This document shows positions 30,649 through 41,112 of a DNA stretch of 64,000 bases, piece after piece; positions within the stretch are counted from its first letter, which is position 1, and the number at the start of each line of letters is the position of its first letter. The notes beneath the pieces were generated by a model, which saw only the letters and a program-made list of their open reading frames with translations, had not been told where the DNA came from and searched no databases. The translations under genes were made by a program, and so were the position numbers. The DNA is taken from the NCBI GenBank assembly GCA_031771865.1, contig JASISA010000041.1, forward strand, positions 868,001-932,000, given 5' to 3'. Source of the stretch: Nothophaeocryptopus gaeumannii (lineage: Eukaryota; Ascomycota; Dothideomycetes; Mycosphaerellales; Mycosphaerellaceae).

Positions 30649-32773
30649 CTACAGCTTATTATCCATCTCCGTCTGCCCTTCAATACCTCCAGACATCAAT
30701 GCCATTGTCTCGTGATCACGCCCATACAAGATCCAGTCTTTGCCTCCGCTTGTGCTCCACCACGCATGGCACACTCTACTTCTCTGCGGATCCAGCTCTC
30801 CGCTCTCAACCAGAATATGCCAGAATTGCTCCTTGCAATACTCACGCATCGCCAGGTCTTGCACCTCATGTATCATGTCTGCTGTGATCGGTAACCACTC
30901 GTCGAGTAAATCTAGAGGTATTTGTGTCAGGCCATCGATGACCGTGAGTGTGAGTACCGCTTGCTCGGACAAAGGTATTGGGGTTTCTATCGCTGCTTCC
31001 GGCGCGCCAGGGTGGATAGGAATAATTGTATTGGAGGCATGAGCCGCGCGTTCGTGTAACAGCTCTAGTAGAACAGCTGGCATCATCGGCTGTGAGACTG
31101 CCAAAGTCGAGGGAGGTGAGGTGATCTTCAACAACGTCTTGAAGGCCAATCTAAACTGTCGTGCGGACAGGTTGGAAGGGAACACGCGGAATAGAGAATC
31201 AACATAGAATGCTAGATTAGCCATCGTCGCATCCGCATTCTGAGGCGCAGAGAAGATCGCCAGCGTAACGCTATGCGCTGCTTCGAAGATTGGAAGTAAT
31301 GATCCTTTCCCTCCGGCGGCGAGATATGCTGTTACGACCGGCACCAGTAGATCGGCAGTGAGGTTTGTGGGGAGTACAAGGGTGTAGTGCTCAGCCGTAT
31401 TCAAGAAGAACAGGTCCAATGTTCGATCCAGCGGATGTTGTGCCACAAGACCAACGTGGGTGGGCTGGATACCGCGAAGGAACGATTCTACTTCGACCGG
31501 ATAGGCACCGAGGATATCCATAGAGCTGTAGTAGACGAACTGGTACTGTGAGAATGTGGCAGATCCTTGGCGTGTATTGATGAAATAGAGATTTCGGAGC
31601 ACATGTAAGCATTGCTGCGCGATCCTGGGTGCGTGGTCGTCGCTGGCAAGGGCTTTGTCTCCGAACAGCCTCCCTAATGCGCAGCGCATAATTATGACAG
31701 CCGCAAATAGCACAGGCTGGAGCAGCTTCCAAAGGGCTGGAACAGTGATCTGGCGAGTCTGATCTTCCAAGTACTCTTGTTGCTCAGCCGTCTCAACTCC
31801 GGACAGCCGATTTTGCCGCCACTGCGTGACCAAGGTCCTGGCAAAAGCGCTGAGGTCTTCCAAGGCAGATGTTACCAACCATGGATCCCTGACTCGTTCT
31901 ATTGTATGCCCAATCAATCTCGCTAATGGGCCTAGAGAGCCAACAAGTGGGCCTGATAGCATGCTCTGCGTCTGTTGGTATGAAGGCGAGCCTGGCGGCC
32001 ATCTCAGCTTGCCATTGCCGGCGGTCTGAATATCTCGATCCAACGCTCCGAGGAAGTAGGCAGATCTCAGACCTTCGCTAGAATGAAGAGTCGTCCGCAT
32101 TGTGACAGGTAGAAGGAGGTCATAGTCCAGCTTTGACCGCTCGTAGTCCGATAGCACCGGGAAGCAGTGATTCAGCACCAGCGTAATGCTCCCCAAGCCC
32201 AGTTCATCGTCTTCGAATGTTTCCTCAAGCGCCAGATTTGCGGCAGTGACAAGTGCGCTTTCGATCTTATACCTCATACTTGAAGCAATGTTCTCCTCTC
32301 CGTGAGGTTCAAATCCTAAAAGTAGTCCGGCCATGGGTAAGAGATGCCGCCAACGTGGAGAATGCTCGTCTGCGCCTTTGATAGTAGCTTCGATCCATTC
32401 ATCCTTGGCCAGAGTTCGCTCGTGTTGAAGTTTCGAGAATTCAAGATCGGGTACGTTGTTTCGTATTGCATTCTCGTGCTTCACCAGCGCTTGAGCGGCA
32501 GAATGAAAGACGCTTATCGTTTGCATGCATGTCCGGAGACCTTCCGGGCGCGTCCATACTGCCGGCGCGGAAAGAAGCTGACTGGTTAGAAGTGTTACGT
32601 TCAGCGGGTTGTTCGGAGTGGTGAGAAGCGAAGCAGCAGTCCCAAAGATTCTGTCACATGTTAGGACGAGGTCTACAAACGCGCAAGGGGTGGTCTGACC
32701 TAGGTGTATCCTGCTGATCTGTATAGCTCTGGAGGTGCCGCAGCAGCGTGCCAAGTAGACGATCGCCTGGCAT
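30649..32773 (-). CDS. PEX8: Peroxin Pex8-like
   Basis: Two exons (32773-32700 and 32650-30649) give 691 residues; the 49-bp intron starts GTCAGA and ends TGACAG. The start MPGDRLLGTLLRHLQ and the following LLTTPNNPLNVTLLTSQLL match my recollection of the fungal Pex8 family: helical proteins on the lumenal face of the peroxisomal membrane that help release PTS1 cargo and link the docking and RING complexes of the import machinery. Length fits the family. The protein ends in NKL, a variant of the SKL peroxisomal targeting signal seen at the end of Pex8 proteins. The long helical body has no catalytic motif, as expected. The assignment relies on family resemblance, not on an alignment. Confidence 0.8.
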
Positions 32774-33089
32774 TATGCCTCCAAGATGATGAATGTCATG
32801 TCGTGATAGGACTAAGGCGATGTCTGAGGTCGCGTTGTGATGCCTCGGCAGGTGTCGGAGCCTGGTTTGTCCGCGCCGAAGTGGTCAGTGCGCTCCTCAA
32901 CCGCGCTTGCCTCACAACCTCACATGCATCCCGCAGCACTTCCCTCCCATCAACTCGCAACATCAAGAGACCATGAGCTAGCTTCTCGACATCTCGCTGA
33001 GCACATCTGCTCACGATCACCCCAACCCGATAATACTCAGGGCGCTTCTCGACCCAAGGAGAGACCCACCCACTTCAAACCAGCACAAC
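32774..33089. other. Short divergent promoter region
   Basis: This roughly 315-bp stretch lies between the starts of the minus-strand Pex8 gene and the plus-strand membrane-protein gene and presumably drives both. No TATA box is obvious. Confidence 0.45.
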
Positions 33090-33632
33090 ATGAGGTACTC
33101 ACCTTCGACATCCACATCCAATTACATACTAACAACTCTCCAAGCAACAAATTCCTCAAACTCGAAGTCAATCCCAGACCCCTCTCCTACGAGGCTCCTG
33201 CCTTCCCCTCCCTCTACTGGCCCTTCCCCGTCAACGGCCCACAATGCGTCTACCTCTACAACTTTGAGCCCATGTGGCGCTTTACCCTTTACTGGACTCT
33301 CGTTTGTGTCGGCGGAGTCCACATCATTGCGAGTGCGTACGCATGCGCGATTCAATGGCGGAATTGGAAACTGATCTGGATTGCGCCCTTGGTGTTTGCT
33401 GTGATTGGGACGATGGAGGCGTTGATCGCGGGCAATATTGTGGGCGGGTTGTGAGTATTGCAGATATGAATTATTTGCGTGTAAGAGATGTGTGCTGATG
33501 ATTTGGCGTAGAGTTGGTGGTGTGTATGTTGGCGGCTTCTTCCGGATGTCAACTTGGATACCGCTTACATGGGGAATCGTCAACGCGCTGGTACTGATTG
33601 TGTCCTCCTTCGCCATTCAAGGAGGAATGTGA
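33090..33632 (+). CDS. Small integral membrane protein, unknown function
   Basis: Three exons (33090-33094, 33145-33450, 33512-33632) give 143 residues. The first coding exon is only five bases (ATG AG). It is supported by the donor GTACTC, a perfect branch site TACTAAC, and an acceptor CCAAG, after which the frame yields MSNKFLKLEVNPRPLSYEAP. The second intron starts GTGAGT and ends CGTAG. The protein has about four hydrophobic segments: MWRFTLYWTLVCVGGVHIIA, LIWIAPLVFAVIGTMEALIA, a Gly-rich VGGVYVGGFF, and IPLTWGIVNALVLIVSS. It looks like a conserved fungal family of unknown role. A read-through frame starting at 32837 is an alternative but lacks any conserved N-terminus. Confidence 0.75.
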
Positions 33633-34340
33633 TCCATCCGGAGGATAAACGAATGCCTATTCCATCGCAGAGCATCAACCGGCTTTCTTGCTGAGCGGAT
33701 CGAGCTATTCCCAACATACCTGTACGCAGACCTCTGGAGCCGCTCATGTCAGGGATATCAGCGTGCTACAGGTCGACCCATTCTTCGAGTCGTTCAGCAT
33801 AACGGCTCACGGAACGAGAATGGTATCTCGAGTCCGCGATTAGCTTCGCCTCCAGCATCTTGCCTATAGCAGGTATACTGATGGAGGCAGGCCGAGCCTC
33901 TGAGAGGGTCGCTACATTTCAACCCCGGGTATAGTAGTCGTATCGCAAAAAAAGAAAATACAAGAGCTTTCGGAGTTCTCTACCGCTACTCTTCGGCTCA
34001 GTGCCGGCTAGCTTCGGCAGGGTCTTGGAGGCCGGTAGCAAACATACGCGGCATCCTTGCGCGGTGAACGGTCCGAGTGTGTTTTTGCACATAGGCTGGA
34101 AGATTGCATGTGCGTTGGGCCGTCCTATGGGAAGGCAACTTAGCGCAGTGTGTGCAGGCTGCTTTACATGCACATCGTAGCGTGGCTTTGGACGAAACAT
34201 GAGAGTAGGGAGAAAACGCCTAAAGACTGGAGGCAGAGATGTGGAAGGAGTGATGGTTTCGAGGCCGCCATGCACTGGCTGCACAAATTATACGTGCTGC
34301 TTTTACGTCCGTCACTCATATCACTTTCAACGTCGACTAT
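33633..34340. other. Convergent intergenic region
   Basis: Holds the 3' ends of the small membrane-protein gene and the SLC35F-type gene. No gene or RNA is recognised. Confidence 0.5.
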
Positions 34341-35612
34341 CTACAACGTAACGCCAGGATGCTCAAGCTGTCGTCTGGCCGTGCCAATCCCATCATTGCC
34401 ACCTTCCTGGTTCTCGCCCAACCAAGGCTTCTTTGCCTCTCCCAAAACGCCCTCGGTGCCATAGTAGACAAAGTGTCCCAACATGATCAGCACAAATGCA
34501 ATAGGGTACATCCAGTGTACGTGGTATCCAAACACCTTGAGCCCAACAATAACGCCCCAGAAATTGCCAGTAAGAAGACCGATGTTGAAGAACGCTGCAG
34601 ATGCCATGCGGAAAACGACAGGTGCCGCAGAGTAGAACCATGCGAGAAGGAGGGTGTATCCAGTGAGATACCCACCAACCTTGGAGTTCCAGGTCGCATG
34701 TCGGAAAGCTTGGCGATCGAAAATTCCCGCTTGGACGCCGTTGATGAACATTCCCCAGAAACCGAGTTGGCCGATGACTTCGTAAAGAGGACGCTTGCTG
34801 ACCAGGAACTCCTCAAATACATTCGATAGACCATAGAATGTAGCACCGACCAATGCGAACAAATCACCCTTCACCGCATCCAGAGCAGGACCGCCATTAG
34901 ATCCAGTGATGTGGTCGCTGGCGACAAGCATGCCCAGACCACCGCAGCAGATCAGGATTCCGACATATTGGAAGATATGGTAGCGGACTTTGAGGAAGAT
35001 AAGAGAGATTATGACGACAACCGCGATGGCCCAGAAATTGATCAATTGTGCCGAAAGGATCGTGGTGTAGCGGTATGCAAGCACGGTAAAGTAGTTACCT
35101 TCAACATCGCAGAAAGCCAAGATAAAGTATCGCCAGCCGTCTTTCCAGAGAAGGTTTAACCAGCCTTCAAACCCATATTTGCAAACCGTGATGCCAGAGT
35201 ATACAAGGTTCAGTAAGATGTAGTTGAACAGGGATTGGAAAGCCGGAATTGAGGTTCCTTCCATCGACAGCAGGGTGGTCAGTGTGTTGGTTCCAGTGAT
35301 GGTGATTGCTAGTGCTTGTGACAGGAGCAACACCAGCCAGAATTGACGTCGCTTCAGATAGCCAAAGCGACCGCCTCTGCGCTCGACCTCTGCGACGGTC
35401 TGTTGGATGGGAGGCTGATCGGTGGGATCAGTCCCGAGCATCTCCACCGCGCCATGGACATGATGTCTGGAGGATGGCGCACTCGATGGTTCTGGGGTAG
35501 TCGTGGTTCCTTTGGGCTGGACTGTGATGCGCTCGACAGGTTGATGGTGCTCTTCGATCTCAGCCCCGTTAGCCGAGACAGCCGGATGCTGCTGGGGCTC
35601 TTCTCGCAACAT
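34341..35612 (-). CDS. SLC35F-type (DUF914) multi-pass transporter
   Basis: An uninterrupted 423-residue gene. After a hydrophilic N-terminal tail of about 90 residues, ten hydrophobic segments follow in the drug/metabolite transporter pattern. Motifs typical of SLC35F1/F2/F6-like proteins are visible: the segment FILAFCDVEGNYFTVLAYRYT, then TTILSAQLINFWAI, followed by GDLFALVGATFYGLSNVFEEF. The family sits in internal membranes or the plasma membrane. Substrates of fungal members are unknown. A charged C-terminal tail ends the protein. Nearby genes give no clue to its substrate. Confidence 0.88.
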   Translation of the reverse strand: MLREEPQQHPAVSANGAEIEEHHQPVERITVQPKGTTTTPEPSSAPSSRHHVHGAVEMLGTDPTDQPPIQQTVAEVERRGGRFGYLKRRQFWLVLLLSQALAITITGTNTLTTLLSMEGTSIPAFQSLFNYILLNLVYSGITVCKYGFEGWLNLLWKDGWRYFILAFCDVEGNYFTVLAYRYTTILSAQLINFWAIAVVVIISLIFLKVRYHIFQYVGILICCGGLGMLVASDHITGSNGGPALDAVKGDLFALVGATFYGLSNVFEEFLVSKRPLYEVIGQLGFWGMFINGVQAGIFDRQAFRHATWNSKVGGYLTGYTLLLAWFYSAAPVVFRMASAAFFNIGLLTGNFWGVIVGLKVFGYHVHWMYPIAFVLIMLGHFVYYGTEGVLGEAKKPWLGENQEGGNDGIGTARRQLEHPGVTL

Positions 35613-36581
35613 CCTGGCAGAAACTCAGTCCGGTGTGATGCGATCGATTGAGTGAAGTCTCGGGTAGGTATCTCTTGTGGCGCACGGATATTGAACTGAC
35701 GGCCGAGAAGATAGAGTTGACAGTTGGAGCTTTCTGTGTGTAGCGTGAGCGCAAAGACTCCAGAAGTCGCTCACGATAAGGTGCTGCTGAAGCGCAACGC
35801 TGGTTGAAGTGAAGTTGAGTAGAAGAAAGTATGAGGATGCCCTTTTCTGCTCTCGCTGTCTTTGCTGGGTTGAGGATGGTGTGGGGTCATGTGCAGGGGT
35901 CTAACTTTGTTTAGGTGAACTACCGTGGAACTTGCATCGAACGCTGCCGTGCGCATTGGTGGGTGGTAATTCGTTGTGAGTGAGCTGGCAGTCACGACGG
36001 TACATGTAGCTTTTGCTCAAGCCACGAAGAAGCAGGTTCGTCACAGTTCATCAAGTGAGCCTTCACCTTCACTTCCACTTTCGCATTCGCTTCGGAGCAC
36101 GCTTCGAGTTCGTGGGAGCAGGGATTTAGCCGCGCCCAAGCTTCGATAGTTCTCGCGTGGGGTGCCTGAGGAAGGAGCTTCTCGAAGTCGAAGCCCACGT
36201 GCTGACCTTCCAGGCGGTTGGTATCACACTGCAGCAGATCGCATCCCGTGCACTGAGCAGTCGTGCGAAGCTAGCAACTCTCACTTCACCTAGCTATCAT
36301 GGTATGTGATACACCTGCGCAGGAGCAAGCGTCTCTGTGTGCGCTTCTTTCTGCCCTACGTACATACACTACGCATTACAAGCAAAACCATACCCGACAA
36401 TTATGCACGACCCAGTAGATATCGATGTGTGCCAATACCCTCCGCCATGGGGTGTGACCAAATCGAAGCTTGATAACGCCTGTCCTTCCATATCGCTCTG
36501 AACGCTATTATAACCGACTTAGCCGGTCGGATACAAAGGGAATGCCGCCAAATGGGCCGTTGATCACAGCAACGAATGTTT
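35613..36581. other. Intergenic stretch
   Basis: About 970 bp with no supportable gene. It carries the promoter of the transporter gene and the 3' flank of the LEA-like gene. Confidence 0.5.
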
Positions 36582-39215
36582 TCACGGCTTAGCCTTCTTG
36601 CTAAAGCCAAGACTGAGACGACTCTTCTTCTTCTCAACAACTTTCGCCTCAACAGGAGCAGGCACGGGAGTCGCTTCCTCTTTGGCAGGCTTTGGCGCAT
36701 TGGGGTCAACAGTGACTTTACCAGCGTGCGAGAAGTATGTCCTTGGCTTGGACACAGAAGCTGTGGTATGCACAGACCCAGAGCGAGAGTGCCCGCCGTA
36801 GCCGCCACCGATCATGGGCATGCGGCCATCCTCTGAGGTGGAGTCGGTGCCTGCTTCGCTAGCGTTGGGGCTGTGGTCTGCAGATAAAGGATCAGTCATT
36901 GCTTTGAAGTGGCATTGTCAGTGGAACTCACCGTATGCATATCCATTAGTGGCATTCCTCTTCAGAGGGTGGTTTGATGGGAAGCGAGATGCCGCGCCGG
37001 CGTAAAGCGCCATCTTGTCGCCAGCACCAGCCAACTGAGTCGTAGCTCGGCGAGAGTTCGTAGATCCAGTTGGCCGCATTGGTGGGTACATGCCGCTACT
37101 GGAGTGGCCACCACTGAGAGCTGGCCGGCCTGGTCCAGCGAGAGCCGGCGACCTTGACCTCATCTTGGCAGCATCCGTGAGTCCATCATGAGTGGGAATG
37201 TCTCCTTTGTAGGAGAACAGGCCTGGACTGTCTGGAACCATGTCGTCCTCGGGCACATTATCCTCAGGCACGGCGCTCATCGCAGGGCGGGCATAGGATC
37301 TGGAAAGCTCCGACAGGCTACGCTCACTGGCATTCCGGACTGGTCGCTTGCTCGACTCCTGAGGAAGCGCCGTGAGAAATAAGGGCTCGTGCACAGAAGC
37401 AAAATCCCGTGCAGTCGAAGGCACAAGCTGCCGGTATTCTTCCGGATCCTGTGCCATCTGGCGAGGGGAGGCGGCTGGTGAGACGTCGTGAACGACAGCG
37501 CGATGAGGACTGCTTTTCATGGCGCTCTTGAGTGTCTTGTTCTCTCGGGGGACGTTGGGATCCTGGCGTGAACCTTGGAACTCTTGAAGCCCACCGGTCG
37601 ATACTTCGAAGACCTGTGGTGCCGAAGGTCGACGACCGCGGTCCTCTCTATCCTCTTGCAAGCCGAGAACCGCCATAGCCTTTTGTGTATTCTGTGGCTG
37701 TTGTTGCGACGGCTGGTGCTGGGGCTCAGGCTGCTGTACTTGTTGCTCATGCTCTTGCTGCTCTTGCTGCTGTTGAGGGAAGACAGGCTGCTGTTGTGAC
37801 ATCTCCAGTCTACGCTCTGGTTCAATACTCTTCGCTATTGTCCGAACCATGCCGACCACACGGCCATACTCGTCGAGAACCTCGCCCTGAGAGTTTGCCT
37901 TCTGGCGCACACAGTCTAGGAGATCGCCTTCGTAAAGCTCGCCAATGGGATCACCCTCCTCGTCTAAAATTGTGCCTTTCTTGTTGACCTTGAGGCCCTC
38001 GAGAATGGACAGTGGGGGCATGCTACCTCGTCGAGCGGAGACGGAGGGTTCGCGAAAAGGGCGGAAGATCTGTGGAACCGACGACAGAGGAAGAGAGGTG
38101 TTCGGGCTCGCAGGAATCACGGATCGTGGTTGTGGCTCTTGAACCTCTACATTGTTACTGCGTCTGATCGACTCTGGTTGAATCTTCGGGTAACGATATT
38201 GAGGTTCTGGCTCGTTGGCAATGATCATTCGGCTTGCTTCAGGAGGAAAGCTATGCTCAAGAGCTTCAGCAGGCTCTGGTGTTGAGCTTCCAGAGTCGTT
38301 GCTCGTCTTCCTGATATGCTCCAAATGGTCCAAAGGAGGCATTGGCTCCTCGTCCTCGAAGCGTGTCCTTTTCCCAGCTACAGATGCAGTTGACTTGTTG
38401 GACTTGACAGACCTGGCATCGGAGTTGAGATCCAGGGGTGACACGTTGCCGACGTTCTTGAGTACACCATCGGGCCCTTTCGTGGAGATGACATAGTCAG
38501 ATGGTATAGTGCTCAAGGTCTCGTCGCCAATTCTGAGCTCCGGAAGGAAACCGCTGTTGTTGTTCTTCCGGTAGCTTTGGGAGAAGTCGCCAAAATTATG
38601 CTCGCTTGGTGCTCGAGAGTGAACAGCAGAGGGTGGACCTGCAGACTCGTATCCAGAGTCAGAGGAGTAGTGTGGTGTCCATGTCCCAACAGCACTGCTC
38701 GTGGCTGGCCTCTTTCCCTGGGAAACCGATGTGCTTGACTGAGATTGATTCTGATAGAAGTAGTCACTGCTATTCCGTGATACTCCAGGCCGTCGAGCGT
38801 TCATGCTTTGAGATCTAGATGCTGAAGAACCTTGTAGCGAACGTCGATCTGTCTGTCCATACGCGTCGGTGCTGTAGGTTCTTTGAAACGGAGTTGGGTT
38901 GCCAAAACGCGATGGTGGAGCTGTACCTGATGGAGAAGGCGGCGCGTGAGCCATGTTGAGGGCGATGCCTTGAGCATAAGCGGCGTTCTTGAGTGTGCTG
39001 TCGTTCATAGAGTTCGCCATACGTCTCCGGCTGGCTATGGCAATCTGTGCTCGCTGCTGTTCTCCATTGGCCCTGTCGCCCTGACCGACTGAGTCTGCAG
39101 CAGCGTGAGTTGGCACATGCTTGTACGCTGTCTTGGGCTTTTCCTCGGGAACGGCATCCTTTTGGTCCTTGACCTCTTCTTTCTTCGATTTACTCTTGCG
39201 CGAGAAGATGGCCAT
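36582..39215 (-). CDS. Disordered LEA-like protein with DUF3659-type repeat
   Basis: Two exons (39215-36932 and 36877-36582) join to about 859 residues; the 54-bp intron starts GTGAGT and ends CTGCAG. The first residues (MAIFSRKSKSKKEE) form a basic head. Most of the protein is Ser/Pro/Gln-rich and disordered. Around residues 410-460 there is a short ordered unit (KGTILDEEGDPIGELYEGD, then NSQGEVLDEYGRVVGMV), in which 'DEEG-IG-' and 'DEYGRVVG' repeat; this is the DUF3659/LEA-domain repeat found in many fungal proteins. A glutamine-rich tract lies just after it. The last exon ends in a basic tail KKSRLSLGFSKKAKP. Function is unknown; a desiccation or scaffold role is inference from the repeat. 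Confidence 0.78.
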
Positions 39216-39967
39216 TCTGATGATGGGCTGCTTCAACACCGCCAGAGACAGCTCAGAACTAGGCGTTTGGTGAGTTTAATCAAATGGTAATGAGGTCAAT
39301 GATGTCGGTAGGTCTAGTCAAGGAGGTAAGCACATGAGGGCGTGTGGGAAGAACGTCTGGGGTGAATGGAGAGAGAATGTTATCACAAGGGAATGACCAG
39401 GTACTTGTCTCGCAACCCTGCCGGCCACGCACTGATTGACAGCACTTTACCTAGATCCTTCGATCGTCCACGCTACGATCGCGCTTGAGGGAACGCTCGA
39501 GCGTAAAAATTAACGTTGTTCCGGGCTCCTGCATAGCATAGAGGCCGAAACTTAAAAGACTGTCAAGGACTTGCAGCCATTGTGGCTGCGCGATGCAGAG
39601 TCAAGCGATAGCAGCTACAATTCGACCACGCAAGAAGCCGCGGATGGGGAGATGCGAAATAGCGTCAGTCCCGTTTCAACAGACGGTCGGTCAAGCAGGG
39701 GCCCATTCCAGCAGCTCTCCGAATGGCAGCAACGTGAGAATGCAGCCGTCTTGTGCCGTCTCCCGAATGTCCTCAGCCGGCTCGCCCTTGAGAACGGGAT
39801 ATCAGTCTTCGGGCGGTGGGCTTGTCATCCAGCATGGCCTGTCGACGGTGTGCAGTCCAGCTGCGTAGGTTTGCCGTTTGGCTGAGATGCTGTTTGTCCA
39901 CGCCGAAAAGCCCTCGGTGGTGCTTTCCAAGCGGCTCAGCGTTTCTTCTAAAGCTGCCGGGCGCCAC
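39216..39967. other. Left flank of the transposon; possible interrupted gene remnant
   Basis: No intact gene. Read on the minus strand, the stretch just left of the transposon gives a protein-like peptide (EETLSRLESTTEGFSAW, then TYAAGLHTVDRPCWM) that soon meets stops. The frame stays open across the insertion point into the right flank once the element is removed. This hints at an older gene or element that was already decayed or was hit by the insertion. Confidence 0.3.
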
Positions 39968-40005
39968 GGCAGAGCCCTGTTCATGACTAAGGGTCATATC
40001 AACTT
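39968..40005 (+). repeat. Left terminal inverted repeat
   Basis: These 38 bases are perfectly complementary to 44654-44691. The identity of the two ends suggests that the insertion is not very old. Confidence 0.95.
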
Positions 40006-40336
40006 CATAGTGTCACGTTACTTTGACCTCAAATCTACCAACCTCAGTTACACTAATATGGCCCTTTCTCATCTATACAGGCGTCGCTATCGCCTAAAAC
40101 ACTCGCAGCACACTCGCAGACGGCCTGCGCGGCTTGCTGTTGTTATGAAGCAGTCATAGCTGGACAATAGCAGGCTGCGTAGGCCGTATTGCTATTTTGA
40201 ACTGATGCTATTGTAAGTACTACTATTGTCCTTTTCACTCGCAGCACTCGTATATCTACTCTTTCTTTTCCTTTGCTTACTATCTTAGCTACATCAACAT
40301 TCTCCCCGTCAAAACTACAAGAATACTACTGCCGCG

Positions 40337-41027
40337 ATGTCTCAATTCCGCCAACCAACCACTACTACCACCACCGACTTCTGGCATGTCGAAGACTATC
40401 AATGGAACGAGTGGGTAGCCAGCAGCGAGTCTACCAATAGCAAGGAGCGCAAGTCAGCTTTGAACAATTTGCGGAAGTTTGATACGGCTGGCCGTATCAC
40501 GGAGACTAATGAAGGTGAGTTAATTGACTCGTAGCTATTTGAATCTACTCGCAGACACACTCGTAGGCAAAGCCGCTCTATCCCCTTGCCCGTGGTGCGA
40601 GTGCAAGAAGAATCCGCAGCCCTGTATGGTGTTCAAAGACCGTGGAGATCTTGCGTGTGCCTATTGCAAGCGGCATGGAAAGTCTGGCTGCCTTGCCAAT
40701 GAAGCCAAGGCTGAAGATGAAGACGAAGATGAAGATGAAGATGAGGAGATGGAGGATGTCGACGAAGGTGGTGTGCTTGTCGAGCCTGCGAGTGCTGTGA
40801 GTGCTGTGAGTGCTGCGAGTGGAGAGACTGCTGGTCTGCGTGCTGAGAACGAGAGCCTAAAGACTAAGGTTACTGATTTGGAGGCTCGTTTGGTTGCCAT
40901 TGAGGCTAAAGTGTCTAGTCTTGACACTGAGATGGAGGCTGCTCGTCGTGCTGGCTTTGTGGGCTTTCGTCTCGGCGCCTTTGAGAGTAGCTTGGTAGAC
41001 AAGACTACCGGCAAACCTTGGTACTAG
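40337..41027 (+). CDS. Transposon accessory protein, Cys-rich plus coiled coil
   Basis: Two exons: 40337-40514 and a second starting at 40555 or 40567 (both acceptors keep the frame), ending at 41027. The product is 212-216 residues. After a Thr-rich start and a short helical region comes a Cys cluster (CPWCECKKNPQPC, then CAYCKRHGKSGC) that looks like a zinc-binding module, with spacing recalling fungal Cys-rich small domains. A strictly acidic tract (EDEDEDEDEDEE) follows, then a leucine-rich heptad segment (LRAENESLKTKVTDLEARL) predicting a coiled coil and oligomerisation. It ends in GAFESSLVDKTTGKPWY. The gene lies inside the transposon and is open, so it may be a DNA-binding partner of the transposase; that is inference. 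Confidence 0.65.
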
Positions 41028-41112
41028 ATAGCAGTGTCAAAATACGAGTGCTGCGAGTGCCTGAACCTGAACTCCATTCCTACATACGAGATATATCTAC
41101 CAACTAAAGAAA

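Noticed and set aside
40700..40750. Acidic GAT/GAA run in the transposon as an independent microsatellite
   Set aside because: It lies in frame inside the accessory gene and encodes the acidic tract, so it is part of the coding sequence.
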